A DNA stretch of 64,000 nt, taken from Clonostachys chloroleuca. Taxonomy: Eukaryota > Ascomycota > Sordariomycetes > Hypocreales > Bionectriaceae. A program made the translations under genes and the position numbers. The notes under the pieces are model-generated. The model made no database searches. It was not told the DNA's origin and saw only the letters and a list, made by a program, of their open reading frames with translations. Below are positions 32,756 through 43,335 of the stretch, one piece after another (the stretch's first letter is position 1; each line of letters starts with the position of its first letter). The stretch is from NCBI GenBank assembly GCA_037952775.1, contig JBANAY010000004.1, forward strand, positions 6,758,001-6,822,000, given 5' to 3'.

Positions 32756-33288
32756 TTTCGACACGCGCGAGTTTCAGAGGGTCAACTAAGAGAGTTCTGG
32801 CAGTCGCCTTGAATTACGAGGCGTCTATCTCAAAGTTCAAGTCGCTCACATCATCTCGGCGCGGTCAGCCATCAAACACTTGGCCGAGGCATTGTCGCAA
32901 TTGACGGAGCGTGATGAAGCAAGAAATTTGGGCTCCGGATTTGTTGGTCGCTACCTGTACTGCTGAAGCCTTCTGTGCCCCACCTCCAGCACCCCACGAT
33001 TGCCCTGAACATCAAGTAATGAACCTAGCGGTCGGTAGAATAAATGAAGATTTCCAGTTACTTCTCAGAACACTATTGATTTAGGTTTGCCGATTAACAG
33101 CTTCATTATTTAAAGGTTGCAAATGCAAGAGTAGTCGATCGCTAGACCAAGACCAATCTACATAAGGTAATGCAAGCATACAGTTACGCTGACCGGCCCT
33201 GCACGTATTTTCACGACATTTAGTCCAAGGGAACTGACCATGCTTTGAATTGTAACAAGTAAAACTAGCTAAAGCTTAGACTAGCTGG
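32756..33288. other. Intergenic
   Basis: Region between the regulator's start and the protease's stop. Nothing recognisable. Confidence 0.45.
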
Positions 33289-34197
33289 TCATGGGAACTC
33301 CTGCTGAAGTCGGCTGATGTGGGAAACAATCTCCGGTCCCGAGCCGAATACAGTAGCGAGGAACTTGTAGTCATTATCACCTGTGGCCTCAATTCCGCCA
33401 GACAAAACACCCCAGACATAGACATCCTGGCCGACGGTTTCCCAAAACGGACTGCCGGACTGCCCTTCATTAGAATCCGTATCGGTGTAAAACGGCCCAG
33501 TGCCGCCGCATTTAAAGCCGACCCATTCGTCAATGATCGAGGTATTCTCCATCAGGTACGGCCTATATCCATCGTCAAGATCAACTGGATATCCCAACGT
33601 CTTGAACTCGGGCGAACCAATCTTGTCTTGGGTGGGCGACTTGACACCGAACCAGCCTTGTTTCTCGCCCAGGGGCTCCTCCAGAATGAGGATGGCCCAG
33701 TCTGATTTACTGATGCATTCCCCTTCAAGTTCAGGCGTCGTAATGGCATGTGTGACCTTAGAAGTGCCGAAGCGTGAGGTCTTGTCATAGCCAGGGGAGA
33801 AGTCGATACTTTTCAGGCCATCAACCATGTAGTCAATGACACAATGACGGGCCGTAAGTACATGACGGGGACCGACCAGAGCACCAGAGCAGCCAGCCGT
33901 CCAATCCTTACCACGCAGACCAACTCTTCCCGCGGCTGTGTAGGGGTATTTGTCGTTCACGGACAGATGGCGATCATCTTCACCAATAATTGTAGCCCGC
34001 TTCTCTAGGTCCGTCGGCGAAGAACCCTTGAGTACAGTTAGGGTGGTGTTGTTGAATTGATCCTCATTCAGGATCGTCAGGGCAAAAGCTAGGTCTGCTC
34101 TTGCTTGATGGTGGCTTCTTGAAACGGAAGCTGGAATGGCCGTAGCACTAACCAGGCTGAGAGCCGAAACCGCACTGATAAAATATAAGTTGACCAT
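33289..34197 (-). CDS. Secreted trypsin-like serine protease (S1 fold, glutamyl-endopeptidase-like)
   Basis: A single-exon 302-residue pre-pro-protease. The N-terminus is a signal peptide (hydrophobic VNLYFISAVSALSLVSATA), then a propeptide ending in a Kex2-type Lys66-Arg67 (LEKR). The catalytic triad reads His118 in LTARHC, Asp166 in SDWAIL and Ser247 in NEGQSGSPF. The style of the GYPVDLDDG and GQSGSP motifs resembles bacterial and fungal Glu-specific V8-like proteases rather than classical trypsin; specificity remains open. It probably acts outside the cell. No linked partner is seen. Confidence 0.92.
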   Translation of the reverse strand: MVNLYFISAVSALSLVSATAIPASVSRSHHQARADLAFALTILNEDQFNNTTLTVLKGSSPTDLEKRATIIGEDDRHLSVNDKYPYTAAGRVGLRGKDWTAGCSGALVGPRHVLTARHCVIDYMVDGLKSIDFSPGYDKTSRFGTSKVTHAITTPELEGECISKSDWAILILEEPLGEKQGWFGVKSPTQDKIGSPEFKTLGYPVDLDDGYRPYLMENTSIIDEWVGFKCGGTGPFYTDTDSNEGQSGSPFWETVGQDVYVWGVLSGGIEATGDNDYKFLATVFGSGPEIVSHISRLQQEFP

Positions 34198-35228
34198 AGT
34201 GAAGACAGAATGTTCCTATAAACTCTTGTGCAATCAAAGAGTGTGCTCCTAGGCCTTAGACTATGCTGAGAGAAAAGCATCCCAAGATTGAAATTAGGGT
34301 TCCCCTTTTCTATATGTTGAGGCAACATGTTTCCTCTTATCAAAACAACAGCGTTTGGGGTTCTATAATTACGGATATTTCCTCGCTAGGAATTCAGGAT
34401 TTTTGCATTGCAGGCACAGCCGTTCTTGGCGATCATAAACCACATGATATACGCGTATATCTTGATATCGGGTATACGATGCATGAGAGATATTACGGCC
34501 CCTTCCCGACATGTTAAATGCCATGAATGGCGCAGTTGTTTTGAATCCCCATGGTTACTGATTGATGCACTAAATCGAACAACTCCTGTCCTCCATTAGT
34601 AGCCGTTAGAATATAAGAACTAGGATTGTTGCAGATCTATATCTGAAACGACAGCATGTCAAGAGGAACAAAACAGGAAAGTTCCGAATCCTACAGTGGG
34701 CTCATCCAGCTTGGATTTTTTGTATGAATCAATATATCTGAGGGATTTGGGGAGGACGGATCCAGGAGGAGATCAGCGTTCATTATGGACTATACTTCGT
34801 TATTGGCGCGGATGTTCAACTGGTTGCGGTTTCAAAGAGCTGACCGCAATGTTCAGCGGTCTCCCTTCTGCTCCACCTTCAATGGCGAGCAAGACCTTTC
34901 AATTCCGGCAATAAAATAATAACATTGTGAAACCGGCGTTACCCGTAACTGGACATGCGAATTTCCTTCCAGGTGCAGACTAAACAAGGCAGACAAAACT
35001 TGAACCCGCAGTTGAGTCGCACATTTGCCCGTGATTTATTTTCTTCCGACCTTCCTAGAGCAATAATAAGATTACGGTAATATTATGATCCCACAGTTTG
35101 TGCGGTGACGTCTCTGAACAACTCTGACCATGACAACTAATCAACCACAACACGCTGACTGCCTTCCACCGCATTCAAGTTTGAAGTTATGCCATCACAG
35201 AGCGTGATAACGTCAGCCCAGAGGATTC
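34198..35228. other. Intergenic, no gene seen
   Basis: About 1 kb upstream of the protease. Short open frames on both strands show no recognisable domain. Confidence 0.45.
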
Positions 35229-36790
35229 GTGCTAGGATATTAAGCGCCAATATAGGCATAGGGAGGCATTATCTCGATGATGAGGGTTCAATTGCGAATG
35301 CAAAGCTGCGTACAAGCAAAGCTTCAATTTTGTACTTGCTCCACTACTGGTAGCAGAGCTTGATAGTGTTGACGTTGTCGCATGACTTGTGTATTCGCAA
35401 TGACCAATTCTCGCAGTCGAATCAGGGCTAGCCCATCCTTCCATTGTCTCGATAACATACCCAAGAAGATCACCTATATCTGGAACCAGTTCCATCATCA
35501 CGGTATTTTTTGACGCAATGGTCAATATTAGTAAACATGCCAGGACACTTGAACATAATGTCAGTTCCTTATGTGGATGAGAGCAACCCGACTACAGAAG
35601 GTGAGTATAAAAGCCACTTGCCAATAGGTAGCATATCATTTACCGGCCATGTCTTCTATATGCCCTTTCTCTCCAAAATAGAGAGGAGCTGCCGGCGTAC
35701 ATTATGACCAACTGTGCCACCTGCATCCAGAGTTATATAAATTGCGTCAAAACAGCATACCATATCCACACGCATCGAACCTAATACACCTGGATGAGAC
35801 CAGTAACGAAGGCGCAACCATCCATCGTGGAGATCGAAGGGAACATCGCTGTTGAAGTCTGGCCGTGTTGCATCCGGTAATGGCATATACCAAGTGTCTA
35901 GCTGCCGAAAGAGCTCTACGTAAATGACGACGAGAGATTTCAACGTTAACATGCCATGCGACCAAGCCGAGCTACTACATCCGGAATTCGTTCCTACTGA
36001 TGGAACTCAGCAAGGCAGTCTCTATTTGTTTGGTATCAGTCTGTCAGCATTAACAAGTACATCAGGAGTGGACATGACTCAATGTAATCTTGGACGGTGG
36101 CGATAGTAATGCTTCGTAGCCACGGTACCTTTCCAGCTGAGAACACAGCATAGTAAAGTATATAAATGTTGCGATAGGTATACACCACACTACCTTTACA
36201 TGAGAAGACATTCTCCTTCATTATCAGAAGCCATGCCATACCAATAACTCTCTACTTGTGCGTTTAGAAACCCCTTGATTATTTCGTCAACTTCGGATTC
36301 TGCGTTTTCATCCACGTAAAACGGTAAGGTGTGCTGTTGAGAGTACCACTCCAAACGCTCTTCATTCCCCATTGGTGATCCGCAGCCCTGTTCTCTTCAC
36401 GGTAAATTAACCGAACGAGATGACACCTCTGCAGTATTCGGGAATGAGATACCCAGTCGTGCTCACAGGCAACCTAATTTCGGTTGTGTTCGTGGTATCA
36501 CCGCCTCAGCCTAGACTCACGGGCCCTACGACACTCCAAGGAAAATCACGTCGTACAAGGATGAGCTTGCTGTACACATCTTGGAAGAAGCGCCACATCG
36601 CCGGACACCGTAGCAGCTGTCCTTCGCTGTGAGGTGCTAGGCTTGGATCTGCGCTAAGTGGCAAGTTTGGTTCAGGTGAAACAGCAAGCCTTTGTCCCTT
36701 GATTCGGACAAAAACTCTCCAATGAGGAGTCGGCGAGCTACTTCACGTTGCCATGACCTCATTTGTAATACAGATCGCTACCCTAAACCA
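35229..36790 (-). pseudogene. Unrecognised, probably decayed coding sequence
   Basis: Several minus-strand open segments in different frames have the composition of real protein but do not join cleanly. About 36700-36370 reads FVRIKGQRLAVSPEPNLPL and MWRFFQDVYSKLILVRRDFP with in-frame stops. A segment starting at an ATG near 36375 reads MGNEERLEWYSQQHTLPFY and ends in a stop near 36200. The stretch 35952-35656 holds LDTWYMPLPDATRPDF and VDMVCCFDAIYITLDAGG, and 35525-35232 is open to a stop. I recognise no family. It could be a multi-exon gene that I failed to splice or a decayed gene; the repeated internal stops favour decay. Confidence 0.35.
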
Positions 36791-37518
36791 TTTCGTTCAT
36801 CTATGGGTTCTACTCTAACCTCTCCATAACAGCTAGAAACTATTTGAATTTACACAGTCGAGTCAGAAACCCGACTCTTTAAGCATTTTATTGTATAATC
36901 AAATTCCTTGTGTTGAGGTGTCAGGTTTGGTATTTCGTAGTTGTTTTTCACTGTGGGAGTACACAATAGCAGGTGACACTAACTAGGTAGGCACACCTAT
37001 TGATGGGGAACGGTTGTACTTTAATTTGTTCACGATTGATAGACGCAAAATGATTGGTGGGTCGAAACCATCAAAATCATAACAAATCTGATCAGCCAAT
37101 CAGAGAAAGCAGCCTCGAGCTCTAATTGGTCAGACCAGCAGTACCCCAGACCTTAGGCCCACAGTAATTACTCGTCGTAGCAATCGCTCGTCGTGTCAGA
37201 AGACGCTGTTTATCGCGACGGTTAGGTCAGGCCTCCAGCAAATAGCTGTCGCGAGCTGTGATTGGCCTATATCTTCAAAGCTTTGCCCTGATTGGCGCAT
37301 CGATTTTCAATTGAAGTCAAAATTTCAATGAAAGTTTCATCAGGCCAGTCATTTGCTTTGTATAATAATTCGTACCATTCCAGAAGGAAGCCAATTTAAC
37401 CAAAATTACACAGTAGAAAGAGATTCAACCCTCCCCCTTCTCCCCCTACTGAGGCTACCTATTGAAGCACCGACACTCAAAAGTTCAAAGCATAGCGGAG
37501 ATAGTAAGGGTAATAATT
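36791..37518. other. Intergenic
   Basis: No domain-bearing frame, repeat or RNA gene seen. Confidence 0.4.
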
Positions 37519-38027
37519 AATGCCAGCGCGAACGAGGACCCAGCGCGCCGGTGACAAAATGCACATTTACCCCGTGCATTGAGACCTGTGTTAACTACGC
37601 TTTGAGCGCGGTTGGGCTCATGATGGAGGATATCAAGTCTATCACTGTGAAGGAAGAAGCTGTCGATGACTTTCAGAAACATAAAGATGATATAGTGAAA
37701 GACTTGGTGTGGACTTCTGGCTGTCGATCATGGTAGGCTCTCCTTTGAGATCTCTGTTCCCCTCTGCCGCGGATAATTCTAGCACTTTTGTCTTCTTTGT
37801 CTAGGTACAAGAACGGAACGATCGATGGTAAAGTTTGGGGTCCTTGGCCGGGTTTGGGACATTTTCTCGAATGTCTCGCATAACCACGTTGGGAGCATTT
37901 TATTTTCAGGTACCTAGGAGGAAACCATTTCCAATATCTCGGTAATGGATAGACGTTGCGGGAACTGACAGGCGGCGACTTGTCTTGGCTCGTGACGGGT
38001 CAGCAGCCGTACAAAACATTATTGAAA
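37519..38027 (+). pseudogene. Baeyer-Villiger-type flavin monooxygenase, C-terminal remnant
   Basis: The frame from about 37519 reads GPSAPVTKCTFTPCIET and LMMEDIKSITVKEEAVDDF, then VWTSGCRSW. An intron at 37733-37804 joins it to YKNGTIDGKVWGPWPG, HFLECLA, stop, PRWEHFIFRYLGGN, FQYLGNG, stop, TLRELTGGDLSWLV. This is the order of the last part of a Baeyer-Villiger (cyclohexanone-type) monooxygenase. Two in-frame stops (TAA at 37881, TAG at 37950) and the absence of the N-terminal FAD and NADP domains upstream show that it is a fragment. It keeps a recognisable intron, so it arose from a genomic copy rather than from reverse-transcribed RNA. Confidence 0.72.
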
Positions 38028-38376
38028 GTGTCATCGTCGAGACGATTGGAAAGTGCTGATTTTGAGAATTTCACACCGGGATTGTGTGTGGGCTTTGAAG
38101 GGTAGATGACAGAGACTTCGAATTTTAGGTTCTACCTCAGGAGGCCATATTTAACACAACGAATTATATTCAAAGAAAAGTGCAACAATCGCTAAGCATC
38201 GAAAACACCAGTCGCGCAACCACGAACCCTCTTGTAAACAAATACCAATATTATTATACCATTATATTAACAAGTTTTTCAATAAAGAGCTTGAGACTTT
38301 TGCAAATTTGCAATTCTGCGATAGACCATGGCGTAATCCCCCGAAAGACAATACCTTATAGCGGGATGTAATTCAG
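38028..38376. other. Intergenic, AT-rich
   Basis: About 350 bp between the monooxygenase remnant and the stop of the minus-strand dehydrogenase. Nothing recognisable. Confidence 0.4.
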
Positions 38377-39384
38377 TCAACTTAGTTGTTGTTTCTTCAT
38401 CCAAGTAGGAATGGTCACAATCCTCGCCATTTCATCAATAGTTTCATTCCACACCATCTCTCCCACTCGTTGGGACTCTTCGCTCTTCAAATATTCAGAG
38501 GGCTCATCCAGTTCCATATCCCCTAGGAGCCTTCCATGTGTCTCCGTGGACGCCACAGCCGCTGCGTAAAGGCCAATTCGTCCTGCGGCTACTGGTTCCC
38601 TTGCGATCAATGCCTTGACAACTACCATGATCATGCGACGGTGAAATGGCAGTACGTCTGTCATGCTTGTGTTAACTAGACCCGGACAAAAGCTATTGAT
38701 GATCACTTTTTCAGGACCGTAGTGCTTGGCGAGCTGGCGTTGAAACAACACACACATGAGCTTGCTGTCTCCGTACCTCCCGAGAGTGTCGATGTCTTCG
38801 GAAACATCAAAGTGCTTCAAAACTTCGAGTTCGCCCTTCCCCAAGGGATGTTTACCGCTCAAGCTGGCATTCGCGTATTCGCGACTACCAGTCCACGTTA
38901 CTTTTGATGGCTTCCCAGTCTTAGATGCTGTGCGTTCAAGAATGGGCAACAGAAAGAGAGTAAGCAGCACGTTGGAGAAGTAGTTGACTTGCATGTTCTT
39001 CTCATGCCCTGAGCTTGCAAACTCCTTGTCGTTTGTGCCAACTCCGGCATTTGCCATCAAAACGTGCAAATCTTGGAACTTGGCTTCGAATGTGGAGGCA
39101 AAGCAACGCACGCTCGTGTAATTTTCGGTATCAAGTTCAAGAACGGTGATCGATGCTTTGGGGTTTTGGCGCTCAATCTCCGATTCTTTGAGCAGTGCCT
39201 GCCGAACCTTTTCGCCTTTTGAGACGTTGCGTACAGCCATAATGAGATTTGAGGCCTTGTAGCCGAGAAGTTGACGGCAGATCTCAAGGCCTATGCCTGC
39301 TGTTGCGCCCGTTACAATGATCGTTTTGCCGGTGAGATCGATGCCCGAAGGCAACATCGGCACATGAGGCTGGAAGAAACGCAT
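38377..39384 (-). CDS. Short-chain dehydrogenase/reductase
   Basis: A classical SDR of 335 residues from the ATG at 39384 (MRFFQPHVPMLPSGID). A longer in-frame start at 39522 would run through a poly-A tract at 39431-39445 read as Phe residues and is unlikely. The cofactor motif TGATAGIG is at about residues 26-33, the structural MANAG motif follows, and the active-site Tyr and Lys are in GRYGDSKLM. The family reduces carbonyls or oxidises alcohols with NAD(P)H; members like this one are common in fungal secondary metabolism, but the substrate is unknown. The promoter region is shared with the divergent Zn2Cys6 gene at 39976. Confidence 0.88.
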   Translation of the reverse strand: MRFFQPHVPMLPSGIDLTGKTIIVTGATAGIGLEICRQLLGYKASNLIMAVRNVSKGEKVRQALLKESEIERQNPKASITVLELDTENYTSVRCFASTFEAKFQDLHVLMANAGVGTNDKEFASSGHEKNMQVNYFSNVLLTLFLLPILERTASKTGKPSKVTWTGSREYANASLSGKHPLGKGELEVLKHFDVSEDIDTLGRYGDSKLMCVLFQRQLAKHYGPEKVIINSFCPGLVNTSMTDVLPFHRRMIMVVVKALIAREPVAAGRIGLYAAAVASTETHGRLLGDMELDEPSEYLKSEESQRVGEMVWNETIDEMARIVTIPTWMKKQQLS

Positions 39385-39975
39385 TGTGTGTCGAAGAAGC
39401 TGGGTTATAAGAATCCACGGGGTTTGAATACCAAAAAAAAAAAAAAGGCAATTTATGCGAATGTTTATGAGATTCTTAAAGACTGAGAGTTGTTGCCTTC
39501 CCCTCCATCGGCGGGATAGCATTATGTCTTTAACAGAATGACTCTCATAAGATTACTGTCTGTTGCCTTGCGACTGTGATGAGAAAGTCCGCCTTGCTTC
39601 ACATGAGAATATAACTACATGGCGGACTTGTTTCGCAGTTACAGTCTGAAAAGGTTTAGGCTCCTCCGATGTTTCTAAACTACGGCGTGCTTGGTTGGGG
39701 GAGCCCGCTTTGCGTTACGTTAAATACCGGGTACAAGTTCCAGACGAGCCCCTTCGCGTTTTAGACCCGAAAAGGTTTAAGGGACCCATCAATCACTTCG
39801 CACTTTCTACCCGAAAAGGTTTAACTCGTTGCTTCCGGATATACTTTCAAGCCGCCAGTTCAGCAGTGAATCGATCCATCTTTCTCTGGTCACATACCTT
39901 TCCACCATTTCATACTTGTCTTCTGTTCCAGAATCCAAATCCCTCCCTCCCCCTCCGCTGACGTGTTTGAGACGA
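39385..39975. promoter_or_regulatory. Divergent promoter with repeated 16-mer
   Basis: The sequence acccgaaaaggtttaa occurs identically at 39765-39780 and 39809-39824, both on the plus strand, with a close third copy (ctgaaaaggtttag) ending at 39659. It lies between the dehydrogenase and the Zn2Cys6 gene starting at 39976. The repeats may be binding sites for a regulator of this pair, perhaps the adjacent one itself. Confidence 0.5.
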
Positions 39976-41629
39976 ATGGGCAACTTTGGCAAGAGATCAA
40001 GATGTTGCTTCACGTGCCGCGAGCGCCGCATCAAGGTAGAAACTCCCTACCCTGTCCAAACGCGGTTGCTGATGCTGAGCTTGCGTTGGCTAGTGTGACA
40101 TGCAATTCCCACACTGTCGGCGCTGCAGATTGCTCGGCCGGCAATGTCCTGGCTACCCCGACACCTGGGATGTTTCCTTTCGTATGCAGAACGAGTATGC
40201 CGAAGGCAAGGTGCAAACACGAGTAAAGAAGGTCAAGGCAGGGAGAAAGGCGCATTCAGAATCCGTCGCAGTCGGCATACCACCAGGAGTCAATGTTGCG
40301 GTTGAGCTCCACAGCTGGAACCGTTTCTACCATGATTATGTAGCCGACTCCGGCATCGCTGCCTTCAACTTTCTGCCCAAGTTCTACACTGGCGACTCCT
40401 CTGTTCATCTTTGCGAAGCATTCCAGGCAGTAACTGTTGCGAGCGCAGCACAACAGCTCCAACAGTCCGGATTGATGGTTCGCGCAAGATCCCACTATGG
40501 CAAAGCCATCATGAAGCTAAATACTGCATTGGACAACCAAATATCAAATGCTGACGATTCGGTCTTGATCACGTTATTTTTGTTGTCACTATTTGAGGTA
40601 TTAACACATAGATGACGAAGTCGCATCACTTGCGTACGTTTGTCCCGCGTGCTGACAACAATCAAGACCGTAGTTCCAGGATATTTCAGAACTGTTATGA
40701 TGGATAAGACCTTCCAGTGCCACATCCACGTTCGAGGCATCTTGACCGTTCTTCAGTTGCGTGTTCAGAGAGCCCAGAAGTCTGAGCTAGACGAAGCTAT
40801 TTTCGCATTCATTTGTCACATCTATGTACGTACGAGCCTGGTTTGTACATTGCTGAGCTGAACTAACTCCCTAGAGCAGCTGATGCGAATTTTCATTGAT
40901 TTCGAATCTTGTGACGAGAAGTGGTTAGCCCTGGAAACCTTCGTGACGCCGTGGACCAATGGGCCGTTGCTGGAACCCGTTCTTCGCCGAGCAGTTGATT
41001 TTGTGAGGCATGTTAACATTCAACTTGCAACCGCTACGAACCATCGTTCTGAGACGGAACTATTGCTTTTAGTTGACGAAGGATTGCGCCTTGGTGAAGA
41101 TCTTGAAGCTACTGCCGCAGAGGTCAAGTCCCTCTCAAATACAAGCATATCTTCTCGACGGTCCCCGAAGGCATTCAACAACATGTTTGGAGTTTCTACC
41201 AAATACACGGAGGCCATTTCAAGGAGCTCATATCGTACAGTCAGATATCGCGTGGTTGAAATGGTTGGTGAACTGATCTCGCTAATGAGTGAGGAGAGTG
41301 ATAGCATCAGCCCTTGTCTCCCATTTCAATTTGATTGTTTGGAGAGATATTCTGTTCTGGAGATGATTTGTGGAGATATTGTAGGGGTCCTTGGATGTGA
41401 CATCAAGAGCAGCGGTGAACTCGATGGAGGAGGTATGGCTTATAGAGCCTATGGCATGTTTTGGCCAATGGTAGTGCTACTTTTCTCTAGATCAGTTGGG
41501 CCGGTCGAAAGATCATGGATTCAAGAGAAACTGCATAGTACTGGCGAAAGGACTGGGCTAGGGTTGGCGGTTTGGGCCGCAGATGCATCCAACACTTTGC
41601 GCCCCATGTCGCCTGCAACAGTATGTTGA
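39976..41629 (+). CDS. Zn2Cys6 transcription factor
   Basis: A four-exon regulator of about 490 residues: 39976-40035, 40094-40597, 40667-40825 and 40880-41629, all joins in frame. The zinc cluster spans the first intron: CCFTCRERRIKC then HCRRCRLLGRQCPGYPD, giving the C-x2-C-x6-C-x6-C-x2-C-x6-C pattern. The remainder is the loosely conserved, mostly helical regulatory half of this class (ELHSWNRFYHDYVADSGIAAF, then FLLSLFEVLTHR replaced by spliced TVVPGY). Neighbouring dehydrogenases on both sides (39384 and 42091) are plausible targets. Function otherwise unknown. Confidence 0.87.
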
Positions 41630-42090
41630 TTGGATACCATCCGCATCAATGTCACATTAATTAGCTCATAGTAACCAAGTGTAAATAAAATGCTTATTCG
41701 GCTTGTTACTCCTCCAATATCCTTGCCAGTTTATCCACCTGGGGCAGACTGCATGGTTCGGTGCTAACCCGTTTGCATGGTTACGAAGATTAATGGCTTA
41801 ATTGAAGCGCCTGAGATTTCATCTTCCTTAGCCACGAGTTCATAAGATCGCACAAATGGCCCGAAATGGTAAGGTCATATTATCTGCAAGCATGGAGATA
41901 ACGGATGCACCATGCTCGAAGTCCGGCCGGCTTTGACGAGGGCGGAAATTCAACTCCCTCTTCCATTACATATGATTCTGGATATTTAACCCTCGCTATT
42001 CCTCGAGAAAATATCCTCAACTGTCACTATCATTCGACATTCTAAATTTACAATACATTATCTTGCTCTGCTCGACGCTCTCTATTAGTC
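41630..42090. other. Intergenic, promoter of the next dehydrogenase
   Basis: About 460 bp. No feature beyond a plausible promoter. Confidence 0.4.
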
Positions 42091-43083
42091 ATGGCGCTCA
42101 AATTCGATGAAGATTCCAAGGCAAGTGATCTTGTACGCCACTACGGCCCTCAGATATCAGGAAAGACGATACTTGTCACGGGTGCTTCTCCTAAGGGGCT
42201 AGGAGCAGGTTTTGCCGAGCAGGTTGCAGCTGGAGGACCCGCAGTTTTCATCCTCGCTGGACGGTCAACCTCGAAAATGCAGCCACTCGTTGACGCCCTG
42301 CACAGCAAACACCCGGAGCTCAAGATCAAGCTTCTCGCCCTAGACTTGGCTTCGTTTTCAAGCGTGCGTGGAGCCGCGGAACTCGTGAATTCCTGGGCCG
42401 ACATACCCCAAATTGACATCCTGGTCAACAATGCCGGCATAATGGCTGTTCCGTACCAATTGACCGAGGACGGATTTGAAAGCCAATTTCAGACAAATCA
42501 TCTGAGCCACTTCCTGTTTACAAATCTGATCATGGCAAAGATTCTGGCCTCTGAGACGCCGCGCATTGTTCTCGTCTCCAGCAATGTACACCGCATTGGT
42601 AATATCCGCTGGTCTGACTATAACTTCAACGAGGGCAAACACTACCAGAGGTGGCTCGCTTACGGCCAATCAAAGACTGCCAATGCCTTGATGGGGCTTT
42701 CCCTTGCGATGAAGCTTGGCCCGCGAAGGCTCTTATCTTTCCCGATGTGTCCCGGCGTGAGCATGACGAACCTCTCTGCGCACGGGATTCACGATCGAGA
42801 TTCATTTTCTGCAGATCTGACGGCGATGGACAATATCTATGGTAATAAGTGGCTTTGGGGAATGGCGGAGCTGCATGTTAAGGATTCAGACCAGGGTGTA
42901 GCAACGCATGTTTTTGCTGCCTTCGATACTGAGATTGCGAAACATAATGGGGCTTTTCTCAGCGATTGTCGAATTGCAAATCAGGATGAGGAAGAAGTTT
43001 ATTCGTGGGCAACCAGCAAGATCGATGCAGAGCGATTGTGGCAGCTCAGTGAGAAGCTCGTTGGTCAGAAATTCGAATACTGA
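42091..43083 (+). CDS. Short-chain dehydrogenase/reductase, retinol-dehydrogenase-like
   Basis: A single-exon 330-residue SDR. Visible motifs are the cofactor site VTGASPKGLGAGF (about residue 28), the LALDLAS acidic turn, NNAGIM, the catalytic Ser in VLVSSNVH and YGQSK. The pattern is that of fungal retinol-dehydrogenase-like or WW-domain-oxidoreductase-like enzymes. Asp and Ser around the cofactor pocket do not settle NAD or NADP. The gene follows a Zn2Cys6 regulator in the same direction and may be controlled by it. Substrate unknown. Confidence 0.9.
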   Translation: MALKFDEDSKASDLVRHYGPQISGKTILVTGASPKGLGAGFAEQVAAGGPAVFILAGRSTSKMQPLVDALHSKHPELKIKLLALDLASFSSVRGAAELVNSWADIPQIDILVNNAGIMAVPYQLTEDGFESQFQTNHLSHFLFTNLIMAKILASETPRIVLVSSNVHRIGNIRWSDYNFNEGKHYQRWLAYGQSKTANALMGLSLAMKLGPRRLLSFPMCPGVSMTNLSAHGIHDRDSFSADLTAMDNIYGNKWLWGMAELHVKDSDQGVATHVFAAFDTEIAKHNGAFLSDCRIANQDEEEVYSWATSKIDAERLWQLSEKLVGQKFEY

Positions 43084-43335
43084 AATCATTACACGAGGTA
43101 GATTCTGTCTGCCCATAGATTAACTTTATATTAAGGACGTTTTCTCATCATTGATCACGGGTCAATAATTATCCACTGTGTCTTCCATTGCTGTTGTTTC
43201 ACTTATACTCAGGCTCTTATACATTGCGGGCCACATGTTTCTAATGGGGAACTGAACGTTATAATCGAGTGAATTAGTTCTTTCTAGCTAGACTTTCATA
43301 AAAAAACTATTTATACACAACAAAGGAGAAAACAC

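Noticed and set aside
39385..39522. N-terminal extension of the dehydrogenase to the ATG at 39522
   Set aside because: The extension includes a poly-A tract read as a Phe run and is absent from the family's usual N-terminus; the ATG at 39384 fits.
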